Below are positions 1 to 8,713 of a stretch of DNA of 64,000 nucleotides, piece by piece (within the stretch, counting starts at the first letter, position 1; the number at the start of each line of letters is the position of its first letter). Source of the stretch: Janthinobacterium sp. SUN073 (GTDB lineage Bacteria; Pseudomonadota; Gammaproteobacteria; Burkholderiales; Burkholderiaceae_D); assembly GCF_030397665.1 (NCBI RefSeq), contig NZ_JAPUBT010000001.1, positions 555,926 through 619,925 of the forward strand, read 5' to 3'. The position numbers and the translations under genes were made by a program. The notes under the pieces are model-generated. The model ran no database searches. It worked only from the letters and a program-made list of their open reading frames with translations, and had not been told where the DNA came from.

Positions 1-1726
1 CACGGTGTTCCAGCGTTTCGTTCAATTCATGCAGCGCCTTTTCCACGCGGCGCCGGTCCGTGATATCGGTCTTGACGGCGATCAGGGAACGTGTCTGGCC
101 ATGCTCGTCCAGCAGACGGCTGACATTGCTCGATACCCACACTTGCGAGCCGTCGGGTTTCAAATAGCGTTTTTCCAGCGAGAACGACTCGCCCGTTTCC
201 ACCAGGCGCTGGAACAGTACGCTGTTGCCGGGCACATCCGCCGGATGCATGATGTCGTTCATGTTCAGGCTCAGCAGCTCTTCGGCCGAGCGGCCCAGCA
301 TGCGGCACAGGGCCCCGTTGACCCTCTGGAAACGGCCATCGAGGCCCAGCTCTGACAAGCCCACGGAAGCCTGGCCGAAAATGGCCGCCATGCGCTCCTG
401 GCTGGCATTCAGTTCATCCTCGATCTGGCGCCGCTCCGTCACGTCGAACGATACGCCCACGTAGCGGCGCTGGCCCGGCACCCGGCCGGCCACCACCTCG
501 CCCTGGCGCGCGATCCAGCGCAGCGCGCCGTCGGCAGGACGGCGGATGCGGTATTCCACATACTCGAGGGGATTTTGCGCCAGATCAAGCTTGCTGGGTC
601 CGATCTTCTGCAAGTCCCGTTCGTCAACCAGGCTCACCAGCAACTGCTGCGTGACCTCTTCCCCGTCGGCAATGCCCCACAGGCGACGGAACATGGGCGA
701 CACCAGCATCGCCCCCGTCTCGGGGAACCATTCGAAGGTACCGATGCCGCCCGCCTGCTGGGCCAGGCGCAGCCGCTCCTCGCCTTCCATGCGCTCGGTG
801 ACATCGATGCCCTCGACGAGGATGCCCGTCACCACGCCCTCGTCATCCTTGATGGGCTGGTACACGAAATCGATCTGGCGCAGGCCAGTCTGCCCATCCG
901 CCGTCCGCAAATCCACCTTCATCTGGCGCCCTTCGAAGGGCTCGCCCGTGCGGTAGACCTGGTCGAGCAGTTCGATGAAGCCTTGTTCCTTGACTTCAGG
1001 CAGGGCCGATTCGACAGTCTTGCCCAGTAAATCGCGGTGGCCCACCAGGCGCAGATAATGCTCATTCGCCAGTTCGAACACATGCCGCGGCCCGCGCAGC
1101 AGGGCCATGAAGCTGGGCGCCTGCTGGAACAGGGCGCGCAGCAGCGCGCGCTCCTCGCCCAGGCGGCGGTTGGCCGCGCGCACGGCCTCGCTCTCGGCCT
1201 GCAAGGTGGTGTTGAGTTGGCCCAGCTCGGCCGTGGCCAACTTCAGCTGGCGCCCCTCTTCCATGCGCGCCGTCAATTCCAGCGCCGTGCACAGCACGCC
1301 GTCCACCTGGCCGTCGGCGCCATGCACGGGCGTGTAAAACAGGTCGAAACAGACATCCGCGCGCTGTCCGCCGCGCAACAGCGGCAGGCTGCATTCGCGG
1401 TGCACCTGCATCTCGCCGCGCAGTCCCGCTGCGAGGATGCGCGCGTTCCAGTCCCAGATTTCGGGCCAGACCACGGGCACCGTGCCGCCCAGCGCCGCCG
1501 GATGGCGCGCGCCGGCGATCTGAATGTAATCATCGTTGTAAATCATGACGTGCTGCGGGCCCCACATCAGCACCATCGCCATCGGCGAATTGAGCATGAT
1601 GTCGACGCTGGTGCGCAAATTGGCGGGCCAGCCTTCAAGCGCGCCCAGGCTGGTGGCGGACCAGTCATGCTGGCGCACCAGTTCGCCCATGCCGCCGCCG
1701 CCGAGCGGCCAGGCTGGAGCGCTCAT
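1..1726 (-). CDS. Multi-PAS sensor kinase, N-terminal part (cut by window edge)
   Basis: The reverse strand reads open from an ATG at 1726 to the window edge, about 575 codons. The first ~150 residues resemble the N-terminal sensory region of many PAS kinases (WPANLRTSVDIML, then a YND motif). Three PAS/PAC units follow, each closing with a PAC-like signature: DVTERMEGEE, DVTERRQIEDEL and DITDRRRVEKAL. A coiled-coil-like linker precedes the second PAS. Its ATG overlaps the upstream kinase stop (ATGA), so the two are translationally coupled in the cheR-cheB operon. The histidine kinase core is expected beyond the edge but is not seen; a diguanylate cyclase output is possible but less likely here. 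Confidence 0.8.
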   Translation of the reverse strand, partial: MSAPAWPLGGGGMGELVRQHDWSATSLGALEGWPANLRTSVDIMLNSPMAMVLMWGPQHVMIYNDDYIQIAGARHPAALGGTVPVVWPEIWDWNARILAAGLRGEMQVHRECSLPLLRGGQRADVCFDLFYTPVHGADGQVDGVLCTALELTARMEEGRQLKLATAELGQLNTTLQAESEAVRAANRRLGEERALLRALFQQAPSFMALLRGPRHVFELANEHYLRLVGHRDLLGKTVESALPEVKEQGFIELLDQVYRTGEPFEGRQMKVDLRTADGQTGLRQIDFVYQPIKDDEGVVTGILVEGIDVTERMEGEERLRLAQQAGGIGTFEWFPETGAMLVSPMFRRLWGIADGEEVTQQLLVSLVDERDLQKIGPSKLDLAQNPLEYVEYRIRRPADGALRWIARQGEVVAGRVPGQRRYVGVSFDVTERRQIEDELNASQERMAAIFGQASVGLSELGLDGRFQRVNGALCRMLGRSAEELLSLNMNDIMHPADVPGNSVLFQRLVETGESFSLEKRYLKPDGSQVWVSSNVSRLLDEHGQTRSLIAVKTDITDRRRVEKALHELNETLEHR

Positions 1727-2865
1727 GTGGCCAGTCCCGCTTGCACGCGCACCTGGCACTGGCGCGGGATGCGCACCGTCGCCAGCGTGCCCTGCGTGGC
1801 CGTCGAACTGATCTCGACCGTGCCGCCGTGGGCCTTGACGAACATGTTCACCGTGTACAGGCCCAGTCCCAGGCCCTGCCCAGTCCGGCGCTTCTCGCCC
1901 GCCTGCTGGAACGGCTCGAACAGGGTCGGCAGCAAAGCGGCGGGAATCACACCACGATTGGCGATGCGCAACTCAATGCAGTCGGCGGCGCGCCCGTCGA
2001 GGGCCAGTTGCACCGGCGCGCCCGCCTCGCCATGCGTGAGGGCATTGCACAAGAGATTCGAGATGACTTGCGACAGCAAGCCCGCATCGCATTGGCCGTG
2101 CAGCTCGCCAACACTGCTGACTTCGACCAGCGGGGCCTGGCCGGCCGTCTCGCATTCCTCGACGATGGCGCGCGCCAGCGCCAGGTAGTCGTGCGTGCTG
2201 CTGCGCAACTCCATCGTGCCGGAACGGATGCGCGCCAGGTCCAGCAACTGGTCGACCATGCGCGCCATGCGCTTGGCGCTGCTTTCGATGCGCTGCGCCG
2301 TGACGATCACCTTCGGATGATCGCTCATCATCGGCAACAGCATGGCGCCGTTCATCACCACCGACAAGGGCGTGCGCAAGTCGTGGCCCAGCACGGCCGT
2401 GAACAGTTCGTTGAGGTGCAGCGCATGCTTGAGTTCATCGAGCTGCGCCGACAGTTCACGCTTTTGCTGGAACAGCTGCACCAGCACCGCCACCTTGCTT
2501 TGCAAGGCTTTCACGTCGATGGGCTTGTACAGGAAATCGACGGCGCCCGCCTCGTAGCCACGGAAGCTGTAGCTCGGCTCGCGCGACGCGGCCGTGAGAA
2601 AAATCAAGGGGATGCCGCGCGTGCGTTCGCTGCCGCGCATCAGTTCGGCCAATTCGAAACCGTCCATCTGCGGCATTTGCACGTCAATCAGGGCGAGTGC
2701 CACTTCATGCGTCAACAGCAATTCCAGCGCTTGCGCGCCCGAACTTGCTTTCAGGATGACAATACCGGGCCGTGCCAGCACGGCTTCGGCGGCGACCAGG
2801 TTTTGCGCGATGTCGTCAACGACGAGGATATGGATAGGAGCGGTCACGGAATCATCTTCAGGCAT
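1723..2865 (-). CDS. Receiver-histidine kinase hybrid
   Basis: The 380-residue protein starts with a receiver domain (~10-130): acidic pair D17/D18, phosphoacceptor D61 in LIDVQMPQMDG, and K114 in YKPID. A short coiled coil leads to a HisKA dimerisation helix with H161 in LGHDLRTPL. An HATPase domain follows, with N-box N274 and G-box GLGLGL near 331-336. There is no transmembrane segment, so it is cytoplasmic. A receiver placed before the kinase core suggests it relays or integrates phosphate from another kinase, perhaps the PAS kinase encoded immediately downstream. It lies third in the cheR-cheB operon, 88 bases after cheB. Confidence 0.88.
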   Translation of the reverse strand: MPEDDSVTAPIHILVVDDIAQNLVAAEAVLARPGIVILKASSGAQALELLLTHEVALALIDVQMPQMDGFELAELMRGSERTRGIPLIFLTAASREPSYSFRGYEAGAVDFLYKPIDVKALQSKVAVLVQLFQQKRELSAQLDELKHALHLNELFTAVLGHDLRTPLSVVMNGAMLLPMMSDHPKVIVTAQRIESSAKRMARMVDQLLDLARIRSGTMELRSSTHDYLALARAIVEECETAGQAPLVEVSSVGELHGQCDAGLLSQVISNLLCNALTHGEAGAPVQLALDGRAADCIELRIANRGVIPAALLPTLFEPFQQAGEKRRTGQGLGLGLYTVNMFVKAHGGTVEISSTATQGTLATVRIPRQCQVRVQAGLAT

Positions 2866-2953
2866 CGCAACGGCAAGATGCCATCGTGTTTCGATATGAA
2901 CATCAACATTGTTTCAATTTTCACATATATTACACGCACTGTCCCACTCCCAC

Positions 2954-3571
2954 TCACTTGTGTCCGACAGCGCCCAGCAAGGCCAGGCTGGCAGCCATCT
3001 GCGGCAAATCGAGCACCCGGTCGGCGCCGGCCCGCTTGAGCGCGGCGGCCGGCATGATGCCACAACTGGCCCGTTGCGGGTCTTGCACCCAGGCACTGCC
3101 GCCCAGTTGCCGCACGCGCGCCAGTCCCGCCGCGCCGTCGGCCGAAGCGCCCGTCAGAATGATGGCCAGCATGGCGCGCCGGTAGGCGTAGGCTGCCGTT
3201 TCCAGCAGGACATCGATGGACGGGCGCGAAAAATACACGGGCTCTTCCTGCGACAGGGAAAAACAGCCATCGGGTTCAACTTGCAGGTGGTAATCGGGCG
3301 GGGCGAAGTAGACGGTGCCGCCTTGCAGCGGTTCCTTGTCCTGCGCTTCGCGCAAGGGCAGCGCGCAGCGCGCCGCATACAGCTGCGGCAACTGGCTGGA
3401 ACGGCCCGGCGCCAAATGCAGCACCACCACCACGGTGGCGCGGCAGCTGGCGGGCAAGGCGCGCAGCACGGTACCCAGCGCTTCCACGCCGCCGGCCGAG
3501 GCGCCGATGGCGATCAGGCGCAGGCCGGCGGGCGGTGGTGCCACGTCGCTGGTCGGCAGCATGTCAGGCAC
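2954..3571 (-). CDS. CheB-type protein-glutamate methylesterase domain protein
   Basis: A 205-residue protein consisting only of the CheB catalytic domain. The expected triad is visible: S25 in GASAGG, H52 in LHLAPG and D145 in TGASADG. Classical CheB carries an N-terminal receiver domain; here it is missing, so activity is not directly gated by phosphorylation of the same chain. The GTG start at 3571 overlaps the last 8 bases of cheR; an in-frame ATG at 3562 is an alternative. Pairing with cheR and kinases rather than with cheA/cheW/receptor genes points to an alternative signalling role rather than flagellar chemotaxis. Its substrate is unknown. Confidence 0.88.
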   Translation of the reverse strand: MPDMLPTSDVAPPPAGLRLIAIGASAGGVEALGTVLRALPASCRATVVVVLHLAPGRSSQLPQLYAARCALPLREAQDKEPLQGGTVYFAPPDYHLQVEPDGCFSLSQEEPVYFSRPSIDVLLETAAYAYRRAMLAIILTGASADGAAGLARVRQLGGSAWVQDPQRASCGIMPAAALKRAGADRVLDLPQMAASLALLGAVGHK

Positions 3572-4409
3572 GCTGGAAGATGCGTACAGCCGGGCTCAGC
3601 TCGTTGAAGCTGGCAGCGTGGCGGCTGAAATGCAGGCTTTCCTTCATGCCCAGGCCCAGGAAGCCCCGGTTCACCAGCGCTTCGTGGAACAGGCCCAGGC
3701 TGCGGTCTTGCAAGTCTTTATTGAAGTAAATCATGACGTTACGGCAGGAAACCATGTGCACCTCCGAAAACACGCTATCCGTCGCCAGGCTATGGTCGGC
3801 GAAGACGAACTGACGCCGCAGGCGCCGGTCAAAGATGGCGCCCTTGTAGGCGGCCGTGTAATAGTCGGACAGCGAACGCTTGCCGCCCGCCAGCTGGTAG
3901 TTTTCGCTGAACTGGGCGATGCGCTCGACCGAATAGATGCCCGCTTCGGCGGCGGCCAGCGCCTCGACATTGATGTCGGTCGCATAAATCATGCTGCGTT
4001 CCAGCAAGCCTTCCTCTTCCAGCAAGATGGCCAGCGACCACACCTCTTCGCCGCTGCTGCAACCGGCCACCCAGATCTTGATGGAAGGATAGGTGTGCAG
4101 CATGGGCACGACTTTTTCGCGCAAGGCGCGGAAATATGCGGGATCGCGGAACATCTCGCTCACCTGCACCGTAAAAAATTGCAGCATCTGCGCGAACATG
4201 GCCGGTTCGTGCAAGATGCGGTCCTGCAATTGCGACAGGCTGGCGCAGCCAAAGCGCTCCATGGCCTGGCGCATGCGCCGGCGCAGGGACGCCACGGAAT
4301 AATCGCGGAAATCGTGCTGATAGCGCAGCAGTATTCCCTCAAGTAATAACTTCAGTTCGATATCGAAAATATCATCATCTAGCAATTTGACATCCACCCT
4401 TCTATCCAT
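3564..4409 (-). CDS. CheR-type protein-glutamate O-methyltransferase
   Basis: A 281-residue SAM-dependent methyltransferase of the CheR family. The N-terminal all-helical region (~15-80) includes the basic stretch SLRRRMRQAMERFG. The catalytic domain contains the SAM motif WVAGCSSGEE near 115-125, the ATDIN motif, and the conserved CRNVMIYF segment. CheR methylates glutamates on signalling proteins, and the neighbouring CheB reverses this. It is the first gene of the minus-strand operon. The 129 bases upstream, shared with the end of the aldo/keto reductase gene, should hold the promoter; none is obvious by eye. Confidence 0.92.
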   Translation of the reverse strand: MDRRVDVKLLDDDIFDIELKLLLEGILLRYQHDFRDYSVASLRRRMRQAMERFGCASLSQLQDRILHEPAMFAQMLQFFTVQVSEMFRDPAYFRALREKVVPMLHTYPSIKIWVAGCSSGEEVWSLAILLEEEGLLERSMIYATDINVEALAAAEAGIYSVERIAQFSENYQLAGGKRSLSDYYTAAYKGAIFDRRLRRQFVFADHSLATDSVFSEVHMVSCRNVMIYFNKDLQDRSLGLFHEALVNRGFLGLGMKESLHFSRHAASFNELSPAVRIFQRA

Positions 4410-4493
4410 GCGGCATTCCCCGGCCCCGCACCACTTCGCGGGTGCATGGGGCCAGCCGAAATGCTAGCAGATCGCCGGGGATTATCGCGCAGG

Positions 4494-4528
4494 AAAAACG
4501 TCAGTTAGGTACGCTGGCGTACACTAAG
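4494..4528 (-). terminator. Probable terminator after the aldo/keto reductase gene
   Basis: On the minus strand, downstream of the stop at 4539, an inverted repeat (TTAG-GTACGC ... GCGTAC-CTAA, 4505-4527) is followed after five bases by a five-T run. It could stop read-through into cheR. The gap between stem and T run makes it a moderate candidate. Confidence 0.45.
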
Positions 4529-4538
4529 CCCAGTTTTT

Positions 4539-5531
4539 TCAGGCATCCACGCCCTTCATGCCCTCCTCCGTATAACGCGCGCCCGCCGCCATGCCCAGGG
4601 GAAAGGCCGCGTTCATCGCCGCCAGTTCCACCCCGTCCAGCTGCACGCCCAGCGCGCCGAGGTTGTCGTGCAAATACGCGATGCGCTTGGTGCCGGGAAT
4701 GGGGATGATGTCGTCGCCTTGCGCCAGCAGCCAGGCCAGCGCCAGCTGGGCCGGCGTGCAGCCCTTCGCGCGCGCGATGTCCCTGACCTGCGCCACGATG
4801 GCCTGGTTGCGCGCCAGGTTGTCGGCGGCGAAACGGGGATTGAACTGGCGAAAATCCCCCGCGTCGAGACTGGCCGCATCGGCAATGGCGCCCGTCAGGA
4901 AACCGCGCCCCAGCGGGCTGTAGGCAAAGAAACTGGCACCCACGTCGCGGCAGGCGGCCAGCACGCCCTGCTCCGGCTCGCGCGTCCACAGCGAATATTC
5001 GCTCTGCACGGCCGCCACGGGGCAGAGCGCCGCCGCGCGCCGCAAGGTGGCGGCGCTCACTTCGCACAGTCCCACGGCGCGGATCTTGCCCTCCTGCATC
5101 AGCTGCGCCAGCGACCCCATCGAGTCTTCCAGCGGGGTATCGAGGTTCAGGCGGTGAAGGTAGAACAGGTCGATGGCGTCCACGCCCAGGCGCGTTAGCG
5201 ACGCTACACACGCCTGGCGGATATAGGCGGGGGAGTTGTCGACGCGGCGCGCATAACTGCCCGCCTCGCGCGCCAGGCCGCACTTGGTGGCGACCAGGGC
5301 CTGGCCGCGATGGCTGGCCAGGAAACGGCCCAGCAATTGCTCGTTGTGGCCGAAGCCGTAGGCGTCGGCCGTGTCGAACAGGGTCACGCCCGCCGCCAGG
5401 GCCGCTTCCAGCGTGGCCATCGATTGCGCCTCGTCCGTGGCACCATAAAATTCCGACATGCCCATGCAGCCCAGGCCCAGTGCCGAGCTGCTCAAGCCGC
5501 TATGGCCGATGCGTCGTTGTTGCAGTTGCAT
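4539..5531 (-). CDS. Aldo/keto reductase
   Basis: NAD(P)H-dependent oxidoreductase of the aldo/keto reductase superfamily, 330 residues, single TIM barrel. Tetrad elements are visible: DTADAYG (Asp and Tyr), ATKCG (Lys) and YLHRLN (His). The C-terminal IPIPGTKR motif binds the cofactor phosphate and suggests NADPH. The ATG at 5531 is preferred over an in-frame one 15 bases upstream because GGGAG lies seven bases before it. Transcribed divergently from a LysR gene across 83 bases, so it is a plausible regulatory target. Substrate unknown. Confidence 0.9.
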   Translation of the reverse strand: MQLQQRRIGHSGLSSSALGLGCMGMSEFYGATDEAQSMATLEAALAAGVTLFDTADAYGFGHNEQLLGRFLASHRGQALVATKCGLAREAGSYARRVDNSPAYIRQACVASLTRLGVDAIDLFYLHRLNLDTPLEDSMGSLAQLMQEGKIRAVGLCEVSAATLRRAAALCPVAAVQSEYSLWTREPEQGVLAACRDVGASFFAYSPLGRGFLTGAIADAASLDAGDFRQFNPRFAADNLARNQAIVAQVRDIARAKGCTPAQLALAWLLAQGDDIIPIPGTKRIAYLHDNLGALGVQLDGVELAAMNAAFPLGMAAGARYTEEGMKGVDA

Positions 5532-5601
5532 GTTGATCTCCCTCACGTCAATACGGCCAGTCTAGGCCGCGTCGGCTGGCGGGGGAATGTGCAATTTCGT
5601 G

Positions 5602-5616
5602 ATACCTTTCTGGTAT
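5602..5616 (+). promoter_or_regulatory. Candidate LysR operator (T-N11-A)
   Basis: ATACC-TTTCT-GGTAT is a perfect inverted repeat with 5-base arms and spacer. It contains the T-N11-A spacing typical of LysR-type sites (T5603, A5615). It lies between the divergent aldo/keto reductase and LysR genes and overlaps the LysR ATG at 5615-5617. Confidence 0.45.
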
Positions 5617-6505
5617 GAGAGCCCTCGATACCCATGCCCTAAGCCTGTTTTGCGCCGTCGCCCGCTGCCTGAACTTTCGCCAGGCGGCGGAGCAATTGCA
5701 CATGACCCAGCCGCCCCTGTCGCGCGCCATCCGGCTGCTGGAAGAACGGCTGGGCACGCGATTGTTCGAGCGCGACACGCGGGGCGTGGCCTTGACGCAG
5801 GCGGGCCGCACCCTGCTGCCGCAGGCGCTGCACGTCCTCGATTTGCTGGATCGGGCGCAAACGTCGCTGCGGCAAGACAGCGCGCCCGCGCGCCTGCGCC
5901 TGGGCCTGACCAGTTCAGTGGAAGCGGGCCTGTTCCACCCCCTGCTTGCGGCATTGGACAAGCAATTGGGCACCATGCGCCTGGAACTGACGGCGGCCCC
6001 CTCGCCGCGCCTGGTGGCTAGCGTGCGCAAGGGCCAGCTCGATGCGGCCCTGCTCGCTTTACCCAGCGCCACGTTCGAACTGGCCGTGCAGCCGCTGGCG
6101 CGCCAGCCCATGATGCTGGCCCTGCCCGCAGTGCACCGGCTGGCGAAAAAGCGCAAGCTCAGTCTGAGCGACATCGCGGCAGAACCGATTTACTGGTTCG
6201 AACGGGCGCGCCAGCCCGCCTTCTTCGACCATTGCCAGCAAGTGTTTCGCCGGCATGGCTTCGCGCCAACTTTCCTGCGCGAAGCCGTGGATCACCATGT
6301 GCTGCTCGGCGACGTGGCGGCCGGCAAGGGCATGGCCCTGCTGGCCGACTCGTTCCGCGCCCTGCGCCTCGCTGGCGTGACCTACCGGCCATTGCTGGAG
6401 GGCGAGGAACTGGCGGCTGGCATCGGCCTGGCCTGGCAGGCTGAGCACGGCCATGCGGCCCTGCCCCTGCTGCGCCAGCTGGCGCAAGAACATCTGACAA
6501 AGTGA
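5615..6505 (+). CDS. LysR-family transcriptional regulator
   Basis: A 296-residue regulator with an N-terminal winged helix-turn-helix (~5-62: LNFRQAAEQLHMTQPPLSRAI) and a LysR effector-binding domain (~90-290). It is divergent from the aldo/keto reductase gene and probably controls it together with itself. No Shine-Dalgarno is visible before the ATG, and the start codon sits inside the candidate T-N11-A operator, so the transcript may be leaderless or bound at its own start. The inducer cannot be told from sequence. Confidence 0.92.
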   Translation: MRALDTHALSLFCAVARCLNFRQAAEQLHMTQPPLSRAIRLLEERLGTRLFERDTRGVALTQAGRTLLPQALHVLDLLDRAQTSLRQDSAPARLRLGLTSSVEAGLFHPLLAALDKQLGTMRLELTAAPSPRLVASVRKGQLDAALLALPSATFELAVQPLARQPMMLALPAVHRLAKKRKLSLSDIAAEPIYWFERARQPAFFDHCQQVFRRHGFAPTFLREAVDHHVLLGDVAAGKGMALLADSFRALRLAGVTYRPLLEGEELAAGIGLAWQAEHGHAALPLLRQLAQEHLTK

Positions 6506-6572
6506 ACGCCGCGCGCGGAGGCGCCAGACGCGCTACCATGACGCCTTCCCCATTTCAACCACCACCTCGACC

Positions 6573-7082
6573 ATGACGTTTACCCTCAGCGACGCCGCCT
6601 ACGGCACCGACACCCCCGCCGCCAAGCAAGCCATGTATGCGGACCTGCGTTCGCAGCTGCAAGGCTTGCTGTCGGGCGAAACTGATTTCATCGCCAATAC
6701 AGCCAACTTCAGCTCGCTGGTGTTCAATACCATGCCGGGCCTGAACTGGGCCGGTTTTTATTTCCTGAAAGGCGAGGAACTGGTGCTGGGACCGTTCCAG
6801 GGCAAGCCGGCCTGCATCCGCATCAAGAAAGGCCGCGGCGTGTGCGGCACCACGGTGGTCGAAGGCAAGTCCATCGTCGTGCAGGATGTGCATGCGTTTC
6901 CTGGCCACATCGCCTGCGACGTCAATTCCCGCTCGGAACTGGTGGTGCCCGTGTTTGCGAACGGCCAGATCATCGGCGTGTTCGACCTCGACAGTCCCCT
7001 GGTCGGCCGCTTCGACGAGGTCGACGCGCACGGCGTCGAATCGCTGGTGCGCGTGCTGGAAGCGGCCATCGTCGCAGAGTAA
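6573..7082 (+). CDS. msrC: Free methionine-(R)-sulfoxide reductase (GAF domain)
   Basis: A 169-residue single-GAF-domain protein of the fRMsr/YebR family, which reduces free L-methionine-(R)-sulfoxide using thioredoxin. The three family cysteines are present: C81 in KPACIRI, C91 in GVCGTT and C115 in HIACD. The length is typical. It is cytosolic and serves oxidative-damage repair. It is convergent with the O-methyltransferase gene, four bases away. No clear Shine-Dalgarno precedes the ATG. Confidence 0.93.
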   Translation: MTFTLSDAAYGTDTPAAKQAMYADLRSQLQGLLSGETDFIANTANFSSLVFNTMPGLNWAGFYFLKGEELVLGPFQGKPACIRIKKGRGVCGTTVVEGKSIVVQDVHAFPGHIACDVNSRSELVVPVFANGQIIGVFDLDSPLVGRFDEVDAHGVESLVRVLEAAIVAE

Positions 7083-7086
7083 TGAA

Positions 7087-7683
7087 TCAGTTGCCGGACT
7101 TGACGGCGATGAATTCGCCCTTGCCGACAGTCGCCAGGCACGTCGTGTAGCGGCTGTCGGCGCGGATGGCGTCGATAAAGCCTGCCATGTCCGCGTAGTG
7201 CGAGCTGGCGTTGTCGACCACCAGCACGCCGCCGGCCGCCAGCGCGCGGTCCAGCTGCGGCCACCATAGGGCATATTGCTGGCGCGCGGAATCGAGGAAG
7301 ATGAAATCGTAGGCGCCGTCCGCCGCATCGCGCAGCACGTCACCCGCGTCGGCCAGCAGCTGGCCGATCACGCCTTGCAATTGCGCGCGCGCAAAGTTGG
7401 CGTGCGCCATGTCGAACTTGTCCTGCGCCTTTTCCACCGTCACCACGCTGCCGCCCAGCGAGCGCGCCGCGCGCGCCAGCCACAGGGTGGAATAGCCGTT
7501 CGAGGTGCCGATTTCCAGCACCCGGCGCGCGCCGCGCGCATGCACCAGTACGGCCAGCAATTCGCCCGTATCGCGCGTAATGTTGAGCATGCGGCTGGCG
7601 CGCTCGGCGTGTTCAGCATCATTGGCCAGACCGAACGCTTCCAGTTCGTCCAGCAGGGTATCGATGGTATCGGCGCTTGCCAT
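7087..7683 (-). CDS. Class I SAM-dependent O-methyltransferase
   Basis: 198 residues of the small cation-dependent O-methyltransferase family (PF01596-like). The SAM motif VLEIGTSNGYSTLWLA lies near residue 55, followed by the acidic VEK motif and FIFLDSARQQY, with VVDNA further on. The ATG at 7683 is chosen over an upstream one because AAAGGAG ends seven bases before it. The likely substrate is a catechol-like or other small hydroxylated compound, which cannot be specified. Ten bases or so past its end, the frames of this and the msrC gene converge, so there is no room for a separate terminator. Confidence 0.88.
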   Translation of the reverse strand: MASADTIDTLLDELEAFGLANDAEHAERASRMLNITRDTGELLAVLVHARGARRVLEIGTSNGYSTLWLARAARSLGGSVVTVEKAQDKFDMAHANFARAQLQGVIGQLLADAGDVLRDAADGAYDFIFLDSARQQYALWWPQLDRALAAGGVLVVDNASSHYADMAGFIDAIRADSRYTTCLATVGKGEFIAVKSGN

Positions 7684-7720
7684 GATGGCTCCTTTGCAAA
7701 ATGCCAGCATAGCAAAAATA

Positions 7721-8611
7721 CTACGCTTGTGCGCGCCTCAACGGACGTTTCAGGGTTTGCACCATCAGCACGCCCAGCAGGGTCACGCCGCCACCGATCA
7801 CATCGTAGCTGTGCAAGGTTTCACCGAGGAACAGCATGGCGATAATCACCGTGAACACGGGCAGCAAATTCATCAAGGTCGTCGCGCGGCTGGGGCCCAG
7901 CTTGGCCAGGCCGTGCATCCACAAAAATGGCGCGATGATGGAAGCGGGGATGCCGGCAAACAGCACCAGCGGCAAGCCGGCACTGGTGACGGGTGGCGCC
8001 GACTGGCTCAGGTAATACACGAACAGCACGGGCACGGCGCACCAGACCTGGATCAGCAAGGAATGCCAGTTATTCATGGGAATCTTCCAACGCTTGAGCA
8101 GCACGCCGTAAGCCGCATACGACAGACAAGCGAGCAGCATCAGGGCGTCGCCCACGGCCGCGCCATGGGCGAGCAGCGCGGCCGGGTCGCCATGGCTGAG
8201 CAGATAGCCGAGTCCCAGCAACGACACCAGGCCGCCGAACACGCCGCCCACGGTGGGCGCCTCTTTCAACACCAGTACGGACAGGCCCACGGCCAGCAGC
8301 GGCATCATCGACGCCAGGATACCCATGTTGGTGGCCGTCGTGGTCTGCGCGGCGATGTAGGCGAGGCACTGGTACATGACCATGCCCAGCATGCCCAACA
8401 CAAACAGTTTCCCCAGATACGGTTTCACGACGGACCGCTGCTTCCACACGGGGCGGGCAAACACGAGCGCCAGCAGCACGCCGGCCAGCAGCCAGCGGTA
8501 GAACGAGATGGCGGCCGGGTCGATCACGCCGACCGCCATCTTGCTGACGATGGTATTGATGGCCCAGATCAGCACGGCAATCACGGGAAACAGATAATGC
8601 TTGGCTTTCAT
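7721..8611 (-). CDS. EamA/DMT-family membrane transporter
   Basis: A 296-residue inner-membrane protein with about ten predicted membrane segments arranged as two EamA repeats (the first from AVLIWAINTIVSK, the second from AYGVLLKRW). The family exports metabolites, amino acids or toxic compounds. The ATG at 8611 has GGAG nine bases upstream; the much longer open frame upstream is a shadow of the intergenic region and AraC gene. It is divergent from the AraC gene, a common pairing in which the regulator controls the exporter. Confidence 0.9.
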   Translation of the reverse strand: MKAKHYLFPVIAVLIWAINTIVSKMAVGVIDPAAISFYRWLLAGVLLALVFARPVWKQRSVVKPYLGKLFVLGMLGMVMYQCLAYIAAQTTTATNMGILASMMPLLAVGLSVLVLKEAPTVGGVFGGLVSLLGLGYLLSHGDPAALLAHGAAVGDALMLLACLSYAAYGVLLKRWKIPMNNWHSLLIQVWCAVPVLFVYYLSQSAPPVTSAGLPLVLFAGIPASIIAPFLWMHGLAKLGPSRATTLMNLLPVFTVIIAMLFLGETLHSYDVIGGGVTLLGVLMVQTLKRPLRRAQA

Positions 8612-8666
8612 GCAAGTAACTCCACTATTCAATGACTGCCATTTTCGCATGGTCTGATTCCATGGA

Positions 8667-8672
8667 TATAAT
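8667..8672 (+). promoter_or_regulatory. -10 element, AraC gene promoter
   Basis: A perfect TATAAT hexamer lies 41 bases before the AraC start in the divergent 102-base gap. No good -35 hexamer sits 16-18 bases upstream, which fits a promoter needing an activator. Confidence 0.45.
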
Positions 8673-8713
8673 GCATACCGGACAAACGATGCGAAGAACA
8701 GGACAAAGACTCC

